Shown here in pieces: positions 15,811 through 24,871 of a stretch of 27,340 nucleotides of DNA. Each line of letters starts with the position of its first letter. The first letter of the stretch is position 1. Source of the stretch: JAYSFC01 sp041913505 (GTDB lineage: Bacteria; Pseudomonadota; Gammaproteobacteria; Burkholderiales; Burkholderiaceae_C); assembly GCA_041913505.1 (NCBI GenBank), contig JAYSFC010000042.1, forward strand, positions 1 through 27,340, read 5' to 3'. Under the pieces are notes generated by a model, which searched no databases, was not told where the DNA came from, and saw nothing but the letters and a program-made list of their open reading frames with translations. The translations under genes and the position numbers were made by a program.

Positions 15811-16479
15811 CTAGGCTCGCCTGGGGCCGGGACGGCGCGGCGGCAGGGCATTATTTCCTGCATCCGGTGAAAAGTCCTCGGTTTTTTGGTGCGGCGAGCC
15901 CGCGTACGAGAGCAAGCGGCCCAGCGCCCGGTCGTGGATGCCCATGCGCTGCAGCCCATCGAAGGTGGCCTGGGCGTAGTCGCGCGTGGTGCCGTAGATG
16001 CCCTTGGCCTGTGCGAAGATGCGCCGGTACTCCGCTTCGGAAAGCTCGCCTGTGTGGCTGGGGCTCTTGCGCGAGAGCGTGAAGGCCAGCGCGCGCACCG
16101 GGCCCTCGCCGGTCTGGCACGACAGCCAGCGCGGGTCGTAGACCGCCATGGCCATCTCGCGCTGCCACAGGTTGATGAGCACTTGGCGCGCATGCGTGTG
16201 CTCCACACGGAACACCATGCCCCGGCAGCAGCCGCCCGACAGCATGCCAAAGACCAGGCCCGGGCACTCGGGCGTGCCGCGGTTGATGCGGCTCCACATC
16301 TTGAGCGCGCGGTGCCAGCCATGCACGCGTGCGGGGCGCTGCTCGGCGAAGGCGAAATCGGGCCGCCAGATCAGCGAACCGTAGCCAAAGATCCACAGGT
16401 CCCTCGCGCCGCCCCATTCGTCGAGGGCCTGCTCCAGCATCGGGGCTGGATCGCGCAGGGGAGCGGAGAACATCGTCAT
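15811..16479 (-). CDS. chaC: Glutathione-specific gamma-glutamylcyclotransferase
   Basis: ChaC-family enzyme that cleaves glutathione to 5-oxoproline and Cys-Gly in the cytoplasm. It has 222 residues. The substrate-binding loop is FGYGSLIWRPDF (31-42). VHGWHRALKMWSRINRGTP, LSRKSPSHTGELS (135-147, with the catalytic Glu region) and YAQATFDGLQRMGIHD follow as in the family. The last 20 residues are Pro/Arg-rich and probably disordered. It is divergent from the OmpA-domain gene, with 60 bases between starts, and lies upstream of sodC on the same strand. I use the symbol for the family; linkage to a calcium antiporter, as in E. coli, is absent here. Confidence 0.92.
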   Translation of the reverse strand: MTMFSAPLRDPAPMLEQALDEWGGARDLWIFGYGSLIWRPDFAFAEQRPARVHGWHRALKMWSRINRGTPECPGLVFGMLSGGCCRGMVFRVEHTHARQVLINLWQREMAMAVYDPRWLSCQTGEGPVRALAFTLSRKSPSHTGELSEAEYRRIFAQAKGIYGTTRDYAQATFDGLQRMGIHDRALGRLLSYAGSPHQKTEDFSPDAGNNALPPRRPGPRRA

Positions 16480-16539
16480 GGCTTGACTTTACAATTCTGC
16501 GTTTTGTCCAACACCCTCATTATTTACGGAGTTTCGAAG

Positions 16540-17061
16540 ATGTCTTTCAGCAGTTCTGACGACGACAGCCAACAGCGCTTTGCCCTCGGCTTCCTGTTTG
16601 CCCTGATTGCGCTCGTGGTGTCCACCGTGGTGGGTGTCGTGGTCTACAAGCGAGGCATCGCCCATGCTCCGGTGGCCAAGTCCGCTGTGGAGGCCCCCGC
16701 GGCGGCCCAGCCGGTGGCCGTGGTGGCGGAAGAAGCCACGGTGGTGGTCGAAGGCGGCGTGGTCAAGTTCTACTTTGCCACCGCCAAGGCCGATATCGCA
16801 GCCGGTGCCAACGAAGCCCTGGCCGACGTGGTCAAGGGCGTTGCCGGCGGCAAGAAGGCCGTGGTGTCGGGCTTCCATGACGCCACGGGCGATGTGGCCA
16901 TGAACGAGGAACTGGCCAAGCAGCGAGCCATCGCCGTGCGCGACGCGCTGAAGGCCTTGGGCGTGGCCGAAGAGATGATCGAGCTGAAAAAGCCCGAGCA
17001 AACCCAGGCCAGCGGCACCAACGCCGAAGCCCGCCGCGTGGAAGTCATCCTCGCACCCTGA
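16540..17061 (+). CDS. Membrane-anchored OmpA-domain protein
   Basis: Protein of 173 residues with a short polar N-terminus (MSFSSSDDDSQQRFALG) and one membrane helix at about residues 15-36 (FALGFLFALIALVVSTVVGV). An Ala/Pro/Val linker follows, then an OmpA/MotB-like peptidoglycan-binding domain from about residue 70. The domain has VVKFYFATAKADI, then GFHDATGDVAMNEELAKQRA with Asp114 at the diaminopimelate-binding position, and ARRVEVIL with the matching Arg. It would tether the inner membrane to the cell wall. GGAG lies about 8 bases before ATG 16540, which fixes the start; the frame is open far upstream but antisense to chaC. A 13-bp terminator hairpin follows the stop. It is a single-gene unit of unknown specific role. 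Confidence 0.88.
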   Translation: MSFSSSDDDSQQRFALGFLFALIALVVSTVVGVVVYKRGIAHAPVAKSAVEAPAAAQPVAVVAEEATVVVEGGVVKFYFATAKADIAAGANEALADVVKGVAGGKKAVVSGFHDATGDVAMNEELAKQRAIAVRDALKALGVAEEMIELKKPEQTQASGTNAEARRVEVILAP

Positions 17062-17077
17062 GCATTTGCTCCTACGC

Positions 17078-17108
17078 AAAAAAAGCCCGGTCAAGCCGGG
17101 CTTTTTTT
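17078..17108. terminator. Strong bidirectional intrinsic terminator
   Basis: Seven A's plus GCCCGG (17078-17090) pair perfectly with CCGGGC plus seven T's (17096-17108) across a 5-base loop. It has a T-tract in both directions and lies between the stops of the convergent OmpA-domain gene (17061) and the LacI-type regulator (17119). Confidence 0.95.
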
Positions 17109-17118
17109 GTGGGGCGGC

Positions 17119-18147
17119 TCAGGTGCTCCCGCGCACGACCAGTTCATAGCCCAGTTGCACGCAGTGCGCGGGCACGGGCGTGCCGCGCATCAGGTCCAGC
17201 AGCATGGCGGCCCCGGCGCGGCCGACTTCGCCACGCGGCGTGCGCACCGTGGTCAGCGGCGGCACCATCTGGTCGCTGCCGGCCAGGTCGTTGAAGCCCG
17301 CCACGGCAATACGCCGGGGCACGGCGATCTGCAGACGGTTGGCGGCCAGCAAGCCGCCCTGGGCGATGTCATCGTTGCAAAAGAAGATCGCGTCGATGCC
17401 GGGCATGCGTTGCACCATGTCCTCGAACAACCGTGCGCCCAGCGAGATCGAGGAACTCTCCGGGCTTAGCAGTTCAAGCTGCGGGTCGTACAGGCCCGCC
17501 TCGCGCAGCGCGCGGCGGTAGCCTTCGGCGCGCTGCAGCGTGCGCGGGTCGAGCTGCGCTGCGCAGAATGCGATGCGGCGGCGGCCTCGCTCCAGCAGGT
17601 GGCGCGTGATGGCCGCGCCCGCATCCACCTGAGAGAAGCCCACGCAGTACACGCCGGGCGCATCGCTGGTTTCCATGAGGTGCACGCATGGCACACCGCT
17701 GTGCGCGATGAGCTGGCGCGCGGTCTCGCTGCGGTCGAACCCGGTCACGAGCAGGCCGGCAGGACGGTGGGGCAGGTAGGTGCGCAGTAATAGCTCCTCC
17801 TCGGCGCTGTCGTAGTGGGTCACGCCGATGAGCGGCTGAAAGCCCGCGGGGAACAGCACACGGTGCACGGCCTCGAGCAGGTCCACGAATAGCGTGTTCG
17901 ACAGCATGGGCACCAGCACCAGCACCTGGGTGCTGCGCTGCGAGGCCAGGGCCCGCGCGGCGGGGTCGGGTACATAGCCCAGAGCGTTGGCCGCCTCGCG
18001 CACGCGCTCCACGAGCACGGGGTCGACGCTGCGCTCCGCGCGCAGGGCGCGCGACACCGTAATCGGGCTCACGCCCGCAGCCCGGGCTACGTCAGCGAGG
18101 GTGGTGCGGCCGCTGGAGCGGCGCGCACGGCGCGGGGCGTCGGTCAA
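17119..18147 (-). CDS. gntR: LacI/GntR-type repressor of the gluconate operon
   Basis: LacI-family regulator of 342 residues. The helix-turn-helix and hinge lie at about residues 15-70 (TTLADVARAAGVSPITVSRA, then LGYVPDPAARALAS). The periplasmic-binding-protein-like sugar domain follows (VLVLVPMLSNTLFVDLLEAV to GFNDLAGSDQMVPPLTTVRT). The order and motifs match GntR/IdnR-type gluconate repressors. The start is TTG 18147, with AGGA about 8 bases upstream; no ATG or GTG is available in frame nearer the helix-turn-helix. The gene is divergent from gntK, and a perfect palindrome GATAGCGCTATC lies 38 bases before its start. It likely represses the gluconate operon and itself, with gluconate or 6-phosphogluconate as inducer (inference from family and position). 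Confidence 0.9.
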   Translation of the reverse strand: MTDAPRRARRSSGRTTLADVARAAGVSPITVSRALRAERSVDPVLVERVREAANALGYVPDPAARALASQRSTQVLVLVPMLSNTLFVDLLEAVHRVLFPAGFQPLIGVTHYDSAEEELLLRTYLPHRPAGLLVTGFDRSETARQLIAHSGVPCVHLMETSDAPGVYCVGFSQVDAGAAITRHLLERGRRRIAFCAAQLDPRTLQRAEGYRRALREAGLYDPQLELLSPESSSISLGARLFEDMVQRMPGIDAIFFCNDDIAQGGLLAANRLQIAVPRRIAVAGFNDLAGSDQMVPPLTTVRTPRGEVGRAGAAMLLDLMRGTPVPAHCVQLGYELVVRGST

Positions 18148-18185
18148 GGGTAAATCCTGATAGGAGGGGTGATTCGAGAAAGTAT

Positions 18186-18197
18186 GATAGCGCTATC
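18186..18197. promoter_or_regulatory. Operator O1 of the gluconate regulon
   Basis: GATAGCGCTATC is a perfect 12-bp palindrome with the central CG-containing core usual for LacI-family operators. It is identical to the site at 18338-18349 and lies between the divergent regulator and gntK genes. TATGAT (18183-18188) overlaps its left edge. Confidence 0.85.
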
Positions 18198-18233
18198 CAA
18201 TCGCTTGAAGCATCGCTGATTACCCTTGGATTT

Positions 18234-18257
18234 TCCTTTCCGATCATCTAGAAAGGA
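18234..18257 (+). repeat. Leader hairpin before gntK
   Basis: TCCTTTC (18234-18240) pairs with GAAAGGA (18251-18257) across a 10-base loop, about 78 bases before gntK. It is A/T-rich and lies in the region that must hold the operon promoter or its leader. Confidence 0.4.
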
Positions 18258-18297
18258 CGCAGTGGGTAGCGAGCGGAAGGTGGTTGCGGTCTGTCAC

Positions 18298-18324
18298 GCG
18301 AGGAGGAAACGGCCTCGCTTTTTT
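18298..18324 (+). terminator. Hairpin with T-tract directly before gntK (possible attenuator)
   Basis: GCGAGG (18298-18303) pairs with CCTCGC (18313-18318) and is followed at once by six T's (18319-18324), ten bases before the gntK ATG. The AGGAGG in its left arm and loop is too far from the ATG (26 bases or more) to serve gntK well. The shape is that of an intrinsic terminator with a short stem. Confidence 0.5.
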
Positions 18325-18334
18325 ATTGTTTGTT

Positions 18335-18922
18335 ATGGATAGCGCTATCTCAAACGCGGCAAACCCTGTTCCGCCCCCCCGGGCCATCGTGGTCATGGGC
18401 GTGTCCGGCTGCGGCAAGTCGAGCGTGGGCGAGGCCTGCGCGCAGGCGCTGGGTTGGGTGCTTCACGAGGGCGACGCCTACCACGCGCCGGAGAGCATCG
18501 CCAAGATGCGCGCCGGCATTGCCCTCACCGATGCCGATCGCAGTGGCTGGCTCGACCGGCTCGCGGGTCTGCTCGCACCCGCCGCGACAGGGGAGGGCGT
18601 CGTTCTGACCTGTTCGGCCCTGCGCCGCAAGTACCGCGACCGCCTGCGGGAGGCGTTGCCCGGGTTGGGCTTTGCGTTTCTGGAGCTCGGGTATGACGAT
18701 GCGCTGGCCCGCGTGCAAGCCCGGCCTGGCCACTTCTTCTCGCCCGCTCTTGTGGCTAACCAGTTCGCCACGCTGGAATCGCCCGTGGGCGAGCCCGGGG
18801 TGCTGGCGCTCGATGCCACCCAGCCAGTTACGGCGTTGGCAGACGCCATCGTGGCATGGGTGCATCAAGGTTCTCTGGCCGTGCCCGATTTGATTCAACC
18901 CGTTTCTGGAGGTGCCGCATGA
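18335..18922 (+). CDS. gntK: Gluconokinase
   Basis: Phosphorylates gluconate to 6-phosphogluconate with ATP. It has 195 residues, a little longer than GntK of E. coli because of a 15-residue Pro/Ala leader. The P-loop GVSGCGKSS is at residues 22-30. HEGDAYHAPESIAKMRAGIALTD, the acceptor-site segment typical of gluconokinases, follows, then CSALRRKYRDRLRE and GHFFSPALVANQFATLE. ATG 18335 is the first start in the compact frame; a TTG at 18284 would lie upstream of the leader hairpin. There is no proper Shine-Dalgarno close to the ATG, and the first codons are an operator. The dctQ start overlaps its stop (ATGA). It is the first gene of a six-gene operon ending with eda. Confidence 0.95.
   Translation: MDSAISNAANPVPPPRAIVVMGVSGCGKSSVGEACAQALGWVLHEGDAYHAPESIAKMRAGIALTDADRSGWLDRLAGLLAPAATGEGVVLTCSALRRKYRDRLREALPGLGFAFLELGYDDALARVQARPGHFFSPALVANQFATLESPVGEPGVLALDATQPVTALADAIVAWVHQGSLAVPDLIQPVSGGAA
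18338..18349. promoter_or_regulatory. Operator O2 inside the first codons of gntK
   Basis: A second exact copy of GATAGCGCTATC, beginning directly after the gntK ATG (18335-18337) and encoding residues 2-5. Its centre is 152 bp from that of O1. A repressor bound here would block elongation or form a loop with O1. Confidence 0.8.
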
Positions 18923-19437
18923 GCCTACCCCAAGACCCTTCTTCTCCCGTGCAGCCCAAGCCGCGGCTGCAGCGGCTGGCTGAACTGACCATGGTGATCG
19001 CGCTGGCGGGCATGGTCATTGCCGTGTTCATCAACGTCGTGCTGCGCTACGTGTTCAACACGAGCATCGTTTCGTACGAAGAAATCTCCCGCCTGCTGTT
19101 CGTGTGGCTGGTGGCGATCGGCTCCATCGTGGCGGCCTTCGAGGGCAGCCACCTCGGCTTCGATCTCGTGACCTCGCGCATGGGCCCGGTGGGGCGCAAG
19201 GTGCTGTTCTGGGTCTCGCAGGTGCTGGTGGTGCTGTGCATGGCGCTGCTGCTGTGGGGTTCCTGGGTGCAGGTGCAGGCGGGGCTTTCGAGCTACAGCA
19301 CGGTGCTGGGTTACCCGCTCGCCCTGGGTGCGGCCGCCACGCTGGTGCTGGCCGCGGGCATGCTCGTGGTGGCCGTGCGCGACATGCGGCGCGGTGGACC
19401 GGCCGAGCCGCACGGCGACGCCCTCGATATCGAATAG
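18919..19437 (+). CDS. TRAP transporter small membrane subunit (DctQ type)
   Basis: Small integral membrane subunit of 172 residues with four helices. The N-terminal Pro-rich stretch is followed by ELTMVIALAGMVIAVFINVV, RYVFNTSIVSYEEISRLLFV (the conserved DctQ segment), GSHLGFDLV and two further helices. GGAGG stands 7 bases before ATG 18919, which overlaps the gntK stop by four bases. With the large subunit and the binding protein downstream it forms a sodium-driven TRAP system. Location in a gluconokinase operon makes an aldonate the likely cargo. Confidence 0.93.
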   Translation: MSLPQDPSSPVQPKPRLQRLAELTMVIALAGMVIAVFINVVLRYVFNTSIVSYEEISRLLFVWLVAIGSIVAAFEGSHLGFDLVTSRMGPVGRKVLFWVSQVLVVLCMALLLWGSWVQVQAGLSSYSTVLGYPLALGAAATLVLAAGMLVVAVRDMRRGGPAEPHGDALDIE

Positions 19438-19449
19438 GGAGCGCTAACC

Positions 19450-20730
19450 ATGGTTGTAACCCTCATTTTCCTGTTCGTGTTGATCGGCGGCATGGTGATT
19501 GGCATGCCGATCGCGCAGTCGCTGGTGCTCACCGGCGTGGCGCTGATGTGGCATCTCGATTTCTTCGACTCGCAACTGCTGGCGCAGAACCTGCAGGCGG
19601 GCTTTGATAATTTCCCGCTCCTGGCGGTGCCGTTCTTCATCCTTGCGGGTGAGCTCATGAACGCGGGCGGCCTGTCGCGCCGCATCATCGACCTGGCCAG
19701 CGCCTTCGTGGGCCATATCCCCGGCGGCCTGGGCTACGTAGCCATCGGCGCGGCGGTGCTGCTTGCATCGATGAGCGGCTCGGCCATTGCCGACACGGCG
19801 GCGCTGGCCACCATCCTGCTGCCCATGATGCGCGACCACAAGTACCCCGACAGCTACAGCGCGGGTCTGCTCGCATCGGGCGGCATCATCGCGCCAATCA
19901 TTCCGCCGTCCATGCCGTTCGTGATCTACGGCGTGACGACCAACACCTCGATCAGCAAGCTGTTCCTCTCGGGCGTGGTGCCGGGCCTGATCATGGGCTG
20001 CTTCCTGGTGTTCGCCTGGTGGTGGATCTCGCGCAAGTACCGGCTCGCCAGTGGTCCGCGTGTGACCTGGGGCGCGCGCATGAAGGCCGTGGTGTACAGC
20101 TTCTGGGCCATGATGATGCCGGTCATCATCCTGGGTGGCCTGAAGGGGGGCGTGTTCACGCCCACCGAGGCCGCCGTGGTGGCCGCGGTGTATGCGCTCT
20201 TCGTGTCGATGGTGATCTACCGCGAAATGAGCTGGGGCAAGCTCTACGCCGTGTTCCTCGGTGCCGCCAAGACCACGGCGGTGGTGATGTTCCTGTGCGG
20301 CGCCGCCACGGTGACGGCCTACATGATCACGCTGGCCGATTTGCCCGCCATGCTGGCCGACACCTTCTCGGGCGTGCTGGGCAACCCCGTGATGTTCATG
20401 GCGCTGATGATGGTCTTCCTGCTCGTCGTGGGCACGGCCATGGACCTCACGCCGACCATCCTGATCTTCGGACCTGTGTGCGCGCCGCTGGCCGTCAAGG
20501 CCGGCATCGACCCCGTGTACTTCGGCTTCATGTTCATCTATGTGGGCTGTGTTGGCCTCATCACGCCGCCCGTGGGCACGGTGCAGAACGTCGTCGCCGG
20601 CGTGGGGCGTCTGCGCATGGAGACCGTGATCAAGGGCACGAACCCGTTCCTGGCCGTGTACGTGGCGCTGCTAGTGCTCTTCGTGCTGTTCCCCTCGCTC
20701 GTCACGGCGCCTCTGCGCTGGATGCACTGA
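19450..20730 (+). CDS. TRAP transporter large membrane subunit (DctM type)
   Basis: Main transport subunit of 426 residues with about 12 helices. Diagnostic segments are IGMPIAQSLVLTGVALMW, LLAVPFFILAGELMNAGGLS, SMSGSAIADTAALATILLP, GGIIAPIIPPSMPFVIYGV, and near the end GLITPPVGTVQNVVAGVG. Two Pro-rich re-entrant segments of this kind carry the sodium and substrate path in DctM proteins. GGGAG stands before ATG 19450, 12 bases after dctQ. The binding protein gene begins 20 bases after its stop. The length and motif order are normal; there is no fusion with the small subunit. Confidence 0.95.
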   Translation: MVVTLIFLFVLIGGMVIGMPIAQSLVLTGVALMWHLDFFDSQLLAQNLQAGFDNFPLLAVPFFILAGELMNAGGLSRRIIDLASAFVGHIPGGLGYVAIGAAVLLASMSGSAIADTAALATILLPMMRDHKYPDSYSAGLLASGGIIAPIIPPSMPFVIYGVTTNTSISKLFLSGVVPGLIMGCFLVFAWWWISRKYRLASGPRVTWGARMKAVVYSFWAMMMPVIILGGLKGGVFTPTEAAVVAAVYALFVSMVIYREMSWGKLYAVFLGAAKTTAVVMFLCGAATVTAYMITLADLPAMLADTFSGVLGNPVMFMALMMVFLLVVGTAMDLTPTILIFGPVCAPLAVKAGIDPVYFGFMFIYVGCVGLITPPVGTVQNVVAGVGRLRMETVIKGTNPFLAVYVALLVLFVLFPSLVTAPLRWMH

Positions 20731-20750
20731 ATTTTTCAAAGGAGATCGTT

Positions 20751-21758
20751 ATGCGACGCAAATTCATCCTGGCCGGCGTGCTGGCCGCCCTGACCGCCGC
20801 CGGTGCCGTGCAGGCGCAGGACTTCAAGCCGCGCATCGTGCGCTTCGGCTTTGGCTTGGTGGACGAGTCCAACCAGGGCCGCGCCGTGCGCTTCTTTGCC
20901 AAGGAGGTGGAAAAAGCCACGGGCGGCAAGATGAAGATCCGTGCCATCGGCAACGCCTCGCTGGGCTCGGACACGCAGATGCAGCAGGCGCTGATCGGCG
21001 GCGCTCAGGAGATGATGGTGGGATCGACCGCCACGCTCGTGGGCATTTCGCCCGAGATGGCGATCTGGGACACGCCCTTTCTCTTCAACAACGTGAAGGA
21101 GGCCGACGCCGTGCTCGACGGCCCCGTGGGCGAGAAGGTCAAGGCCACGCTGGAGCCCAAGGGCCTGGTGGGCCTGGTGTACTGGGAGAACGGTTTTCGC
21201 AACCTCACCAACAACAAGCGCCCCGTCACCAAGCTGGAGGACATGAACGACATCAAGCTGCGCGTGATGCAGAACAACGTGTTCCTCGATAGTTTCAAGA
21301 CCCTGGGCGCCAATGCCGTGCCGCTGCCGTTCTCGGAGCTGTTCACGGCGCTGGAGACCAAGGCCGTGGACGGCCAGGAGAACCCGTTCAACACCGTGGT
21401 GTCGAGCAAGTTCTATGAGGTGCAGAAGTACCTCACCATCACCAACCACGTCTACAGCCCGTGGATCGTCACGGTGAGCAAGAAGTGGTGGGATACGCTG
21501 TCGCCTGCCGAGAAGAAGGTGCTGCAGGATGCCGCCGTGAAGAGCCGCGAGTTCGAGCGCAAGGACACGCGCGAGGAAGCCGCCAAGGCCCTGGCGGACC
21601 TCAAGGCCAAGGGCATGCAGGTGAACGAGCTGCCCGCGGCCGAGGCCAACCGCATGCGCGAAAAACTCACCGCCGTGAACGCAGGCATTGCCAAGAGCGT
21701 GGGGCAGGGCACCTGGGACGCCGTCCAGGGCGCCGTAGCCCAGGCCCGCGGCAAGTAA
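20751..21758 (+). CDS. TRAP transporter substrate-binding protein (DctP type), probable gluconate binder
   Basis: Periplasmic solute receptor of 335 residues. The signal peptide MRRKFILAGVLAALTAAGAV ends near residue 22 before QDFKPRIVRFGFG. The conserved Arg171 in IKLRVMQNNV is the carboxylate-clamping arginine of the family. FSELFTALETKAVDGQENP is the usual DctP block, and Arg150 lies in the second domain. AAAGGAG 7 bases before ATG 20751 is the strongest ribosome site of the operon, fitting a protein needed in excess. A 10-bp hairpin follows the gene. The substrate is inferred from the operon (gluconate or a related sugar acid); sequence alone does not prove it. Confidence 0.92.
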   Translation: MRRKFILAGVLAALTAAGAVQAQDFKPRIVRFGFGLVDESNQGRAVRFFAKEVEKATGGKMKIRAIGNASLGSDTQMQQALIGGAQEMMVGSTATLVGISPEMAIWDTPFLFNNVKEADAVLDGPVGEKVKATLEPKGLVGLVYWENGFRNLTNNKRPVTKLEDMNDIKLRVMQNNVFLDSFKTLGANAVPLPFSELFTALETKAVDGQENPFNTVVSSKFYEVQKYLTITNHVYSPWIVTVSKKWWDTLSPAEKKVLQDAAVKSREFERKDTREEAAKALADLKAKGMQVNELPAAEANRMREKLTAVNAGIAKSVGQGTWDAVQGAVAQARGK

Positions 21759-21768
21759 CTGCCCTGGC

Positions 21769-21794
21769 ACCCCATCGTCCCGCTACGATGGGGT
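21769..21794 (+). terminator. Stable hairpin between the binding-protein gene and edd
   Basis: ACCCCATCGT (21769-21778) pairs perfectly with ACGATGGGGT (21785-21794) around a 6-base loop, ten bases after the dctP-type stop. There is no T-tract. Such hairpins after binding-protein genes usually shield the upstream mRNA, letting that protein be made in excess of the downstream enzymes. Confidence 0.6.
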
Positions 21795-21829
21795 TATCAC
21801 GAATCCGCTACCGAGAAGAACCCGCCCGC

Positions 21830-23676
<1,847 letters not shown>

Positions 23677-23686
<10 letters not shown>

Positions 23687-24324
23687 CTCCCCCCCTGACC
23701 GCGCTCGACGTGATGCGCGACGCCCCCGTGATTCCCGTGATCGTGCTGCGCGACGTGGCGCACGCCGTGCCTATGGCCGAAGCCCTGGTGGCGGGCGGCA
23801 TCCGCATGCTGGAAGTGACGCTGCGCACACCGCAGGCACTGGCCTGCATCGAGGCCATCGCGCGCCAGGTGCCCGAGGCGCTCGTGGGCGCAGGCACCGT
23901 GCGCAGCGCGGCCGATGCGGCTGCGGCGGCCCATGCGGGCGCGCGCTTTGCCGTGAGCCCGGGCTATACGCCGGCCGTGGGTGACGCCTGCCGTACCCAG
24001 GGCCTGCCACTGCTGCCGGGCGTGGCGACGTCCAGCGAGATCATGGCGGCCCAGGCCGATGGATTCGATGCGCTCAAGTTCTTTCCGGCGCTGCAGGCCG
24101 GCGGGCTGGGCATGCTCAAGGCTTGGCAAGGACCGTTCGGCGACGTGCGCTTTTGCCCGACGGGCGGCATCCAGCCTTCGAACGCGGGCGAATTCCTGGC
24201 CTTGGCCAACGTGGCCTGCGTGGGCGGGTCGTGGCTGGTGCCGGGCGATGCGCTGGAGCGTGGCGACTGGGGCCGGATCACCGCGCTGGCGCGCGAGGCA
24301 GCCCAGTTGCCCCGCAACGGATGA
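23677..24324 (+). CDS. eda: 2-keto-3-deoxy-6-phosphogluconate aldolase
   Basis: Cleaves KDPG to pyruvate and glyceraldehyde-3-phosphate, closing the pathway started by gntK and edd. It has 215 residues. The Schiff-base Lys134 is in GFDALKFFPA; Glu46 and Arg50 are in MLEVTLRTPQAL; phosphate-binding VGAGTV, PGVATSSE and CPTGGIQPSN are present. The ATG overlaps the 3' end of edd by ten bases, with AGGAGG about 10 bases upstream inside edd. It is the last gene of the operon and converges on gloA, with a 9-bp hairpin between them. Confidence 0.97.
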
Positions 24325-24331
24325 ATAGGGG

Positions 24332-24360
24332 TGGAAGCGCTTGTGCAGCGGGCGCTTCCA
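24332..24360. terminator. Hairpin between eda and gloA, perhaps a family repeat
   Basis: TGGAAGCGC (24332-24340) pairs perfectly with GCGCTTCCA (24352-24360) across 11 bases, in the 57-base gap between two convergent genes. There is no T-tract. The GCGCTT core and the AGCTAT directly after recall the same dispersed hairpin repeat noted at 4330. Confidence 0.5.
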
Positions 24361-24381
24361 GCTATCGAATAAAGAGCGGAC

Positions 24382-24795
24382 TCAGCGCAGGCCGCCGCCG
24401 CCGGCATGTTCTGCGCGTTGGATCAATTCAATCTTGTAGCCATCGGGGTCGGTCACGAAAGCGATCACCGTGGTGCCGCCCTTCACGGGGCCGGCTTCGC
24501 GCGTGACGGTGCCGCCCGCCGCCTTGATTTTTTCGCAGGCGGCGTACGCATCGGCCACGCCGATGGCGATATGGCCGTAGGCCGATCCCAGCTCGTAGCT
24601 CTCCACGCCCCAGTTGTAGGTCAGTTCGATCTCGGCCTGGCCGGGATTGCCGCCGTCGAAGCCCAGGAAGGCCAGCGAGTATTTGTACTCGGGGTTCTCC
24701 GAAGTGCGCAGCAGTTGCATGCCCAGCACCTGGGTATAGAAGTCGATCGAGCGCTGGAGGTTGCCCACGCGCAGCATGGTGTGAAGGATTCGCAT
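24382..24795 (-). CDS. gloA: Glyoxalase I
   Basis: Lactoylglutathione lyase of 137 residues; it converts the methylglyoxal-glutathione adduct into S-lactoylglutathione. It is nearly collinear with E. coli GloA: MRILHTMLRVGNLQRSIDFY, SENPEYKYSLAF, IELTYNWGVESYELG, AYGHIAI and DPDGYKIELIQR. The metal ligands His5, Glu57, His74 and Glu123 are all present. ATG 24795 is chosen because His5 is the first ligand; a 12-codon extension upstream lacks support. It lies downstream of the thioesterase gene on the same strand, after 76 bases. Confidence 0.97.
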   Translation of the reverse strand: MRILHTMLRVGNLQRSIDFYTQVLGMQLLRTSENPEYKYSLAFLGFDGGNPGQAEIELTYNWGVESYELGSAYGHIAIGVADAYAACEKIKAAGGTVTREAGPVKGGTTVIAFVTDPDGYKIELIQRAEHAGGGGLR

Positions 24796-24871
24796 GGGGC
24801 CGATTATCCGGGCGCTGCACATGCCCTGCACACCGGCGTTGCCACATCCCCACGCGCCGGTCGGGAGCGCA

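Noticed and set aside
15886..16539. Upstream extension of the OmpA-domain frame
   Set aside because: It is antisense to chaC, and a good GGAG site precedes ATG 16540.
18284..18334. TTG start 17 codons upstream for gluconokinase
   Set aside because: It would translate through the terminator-like hairpin and adds residues without similarity to the family.
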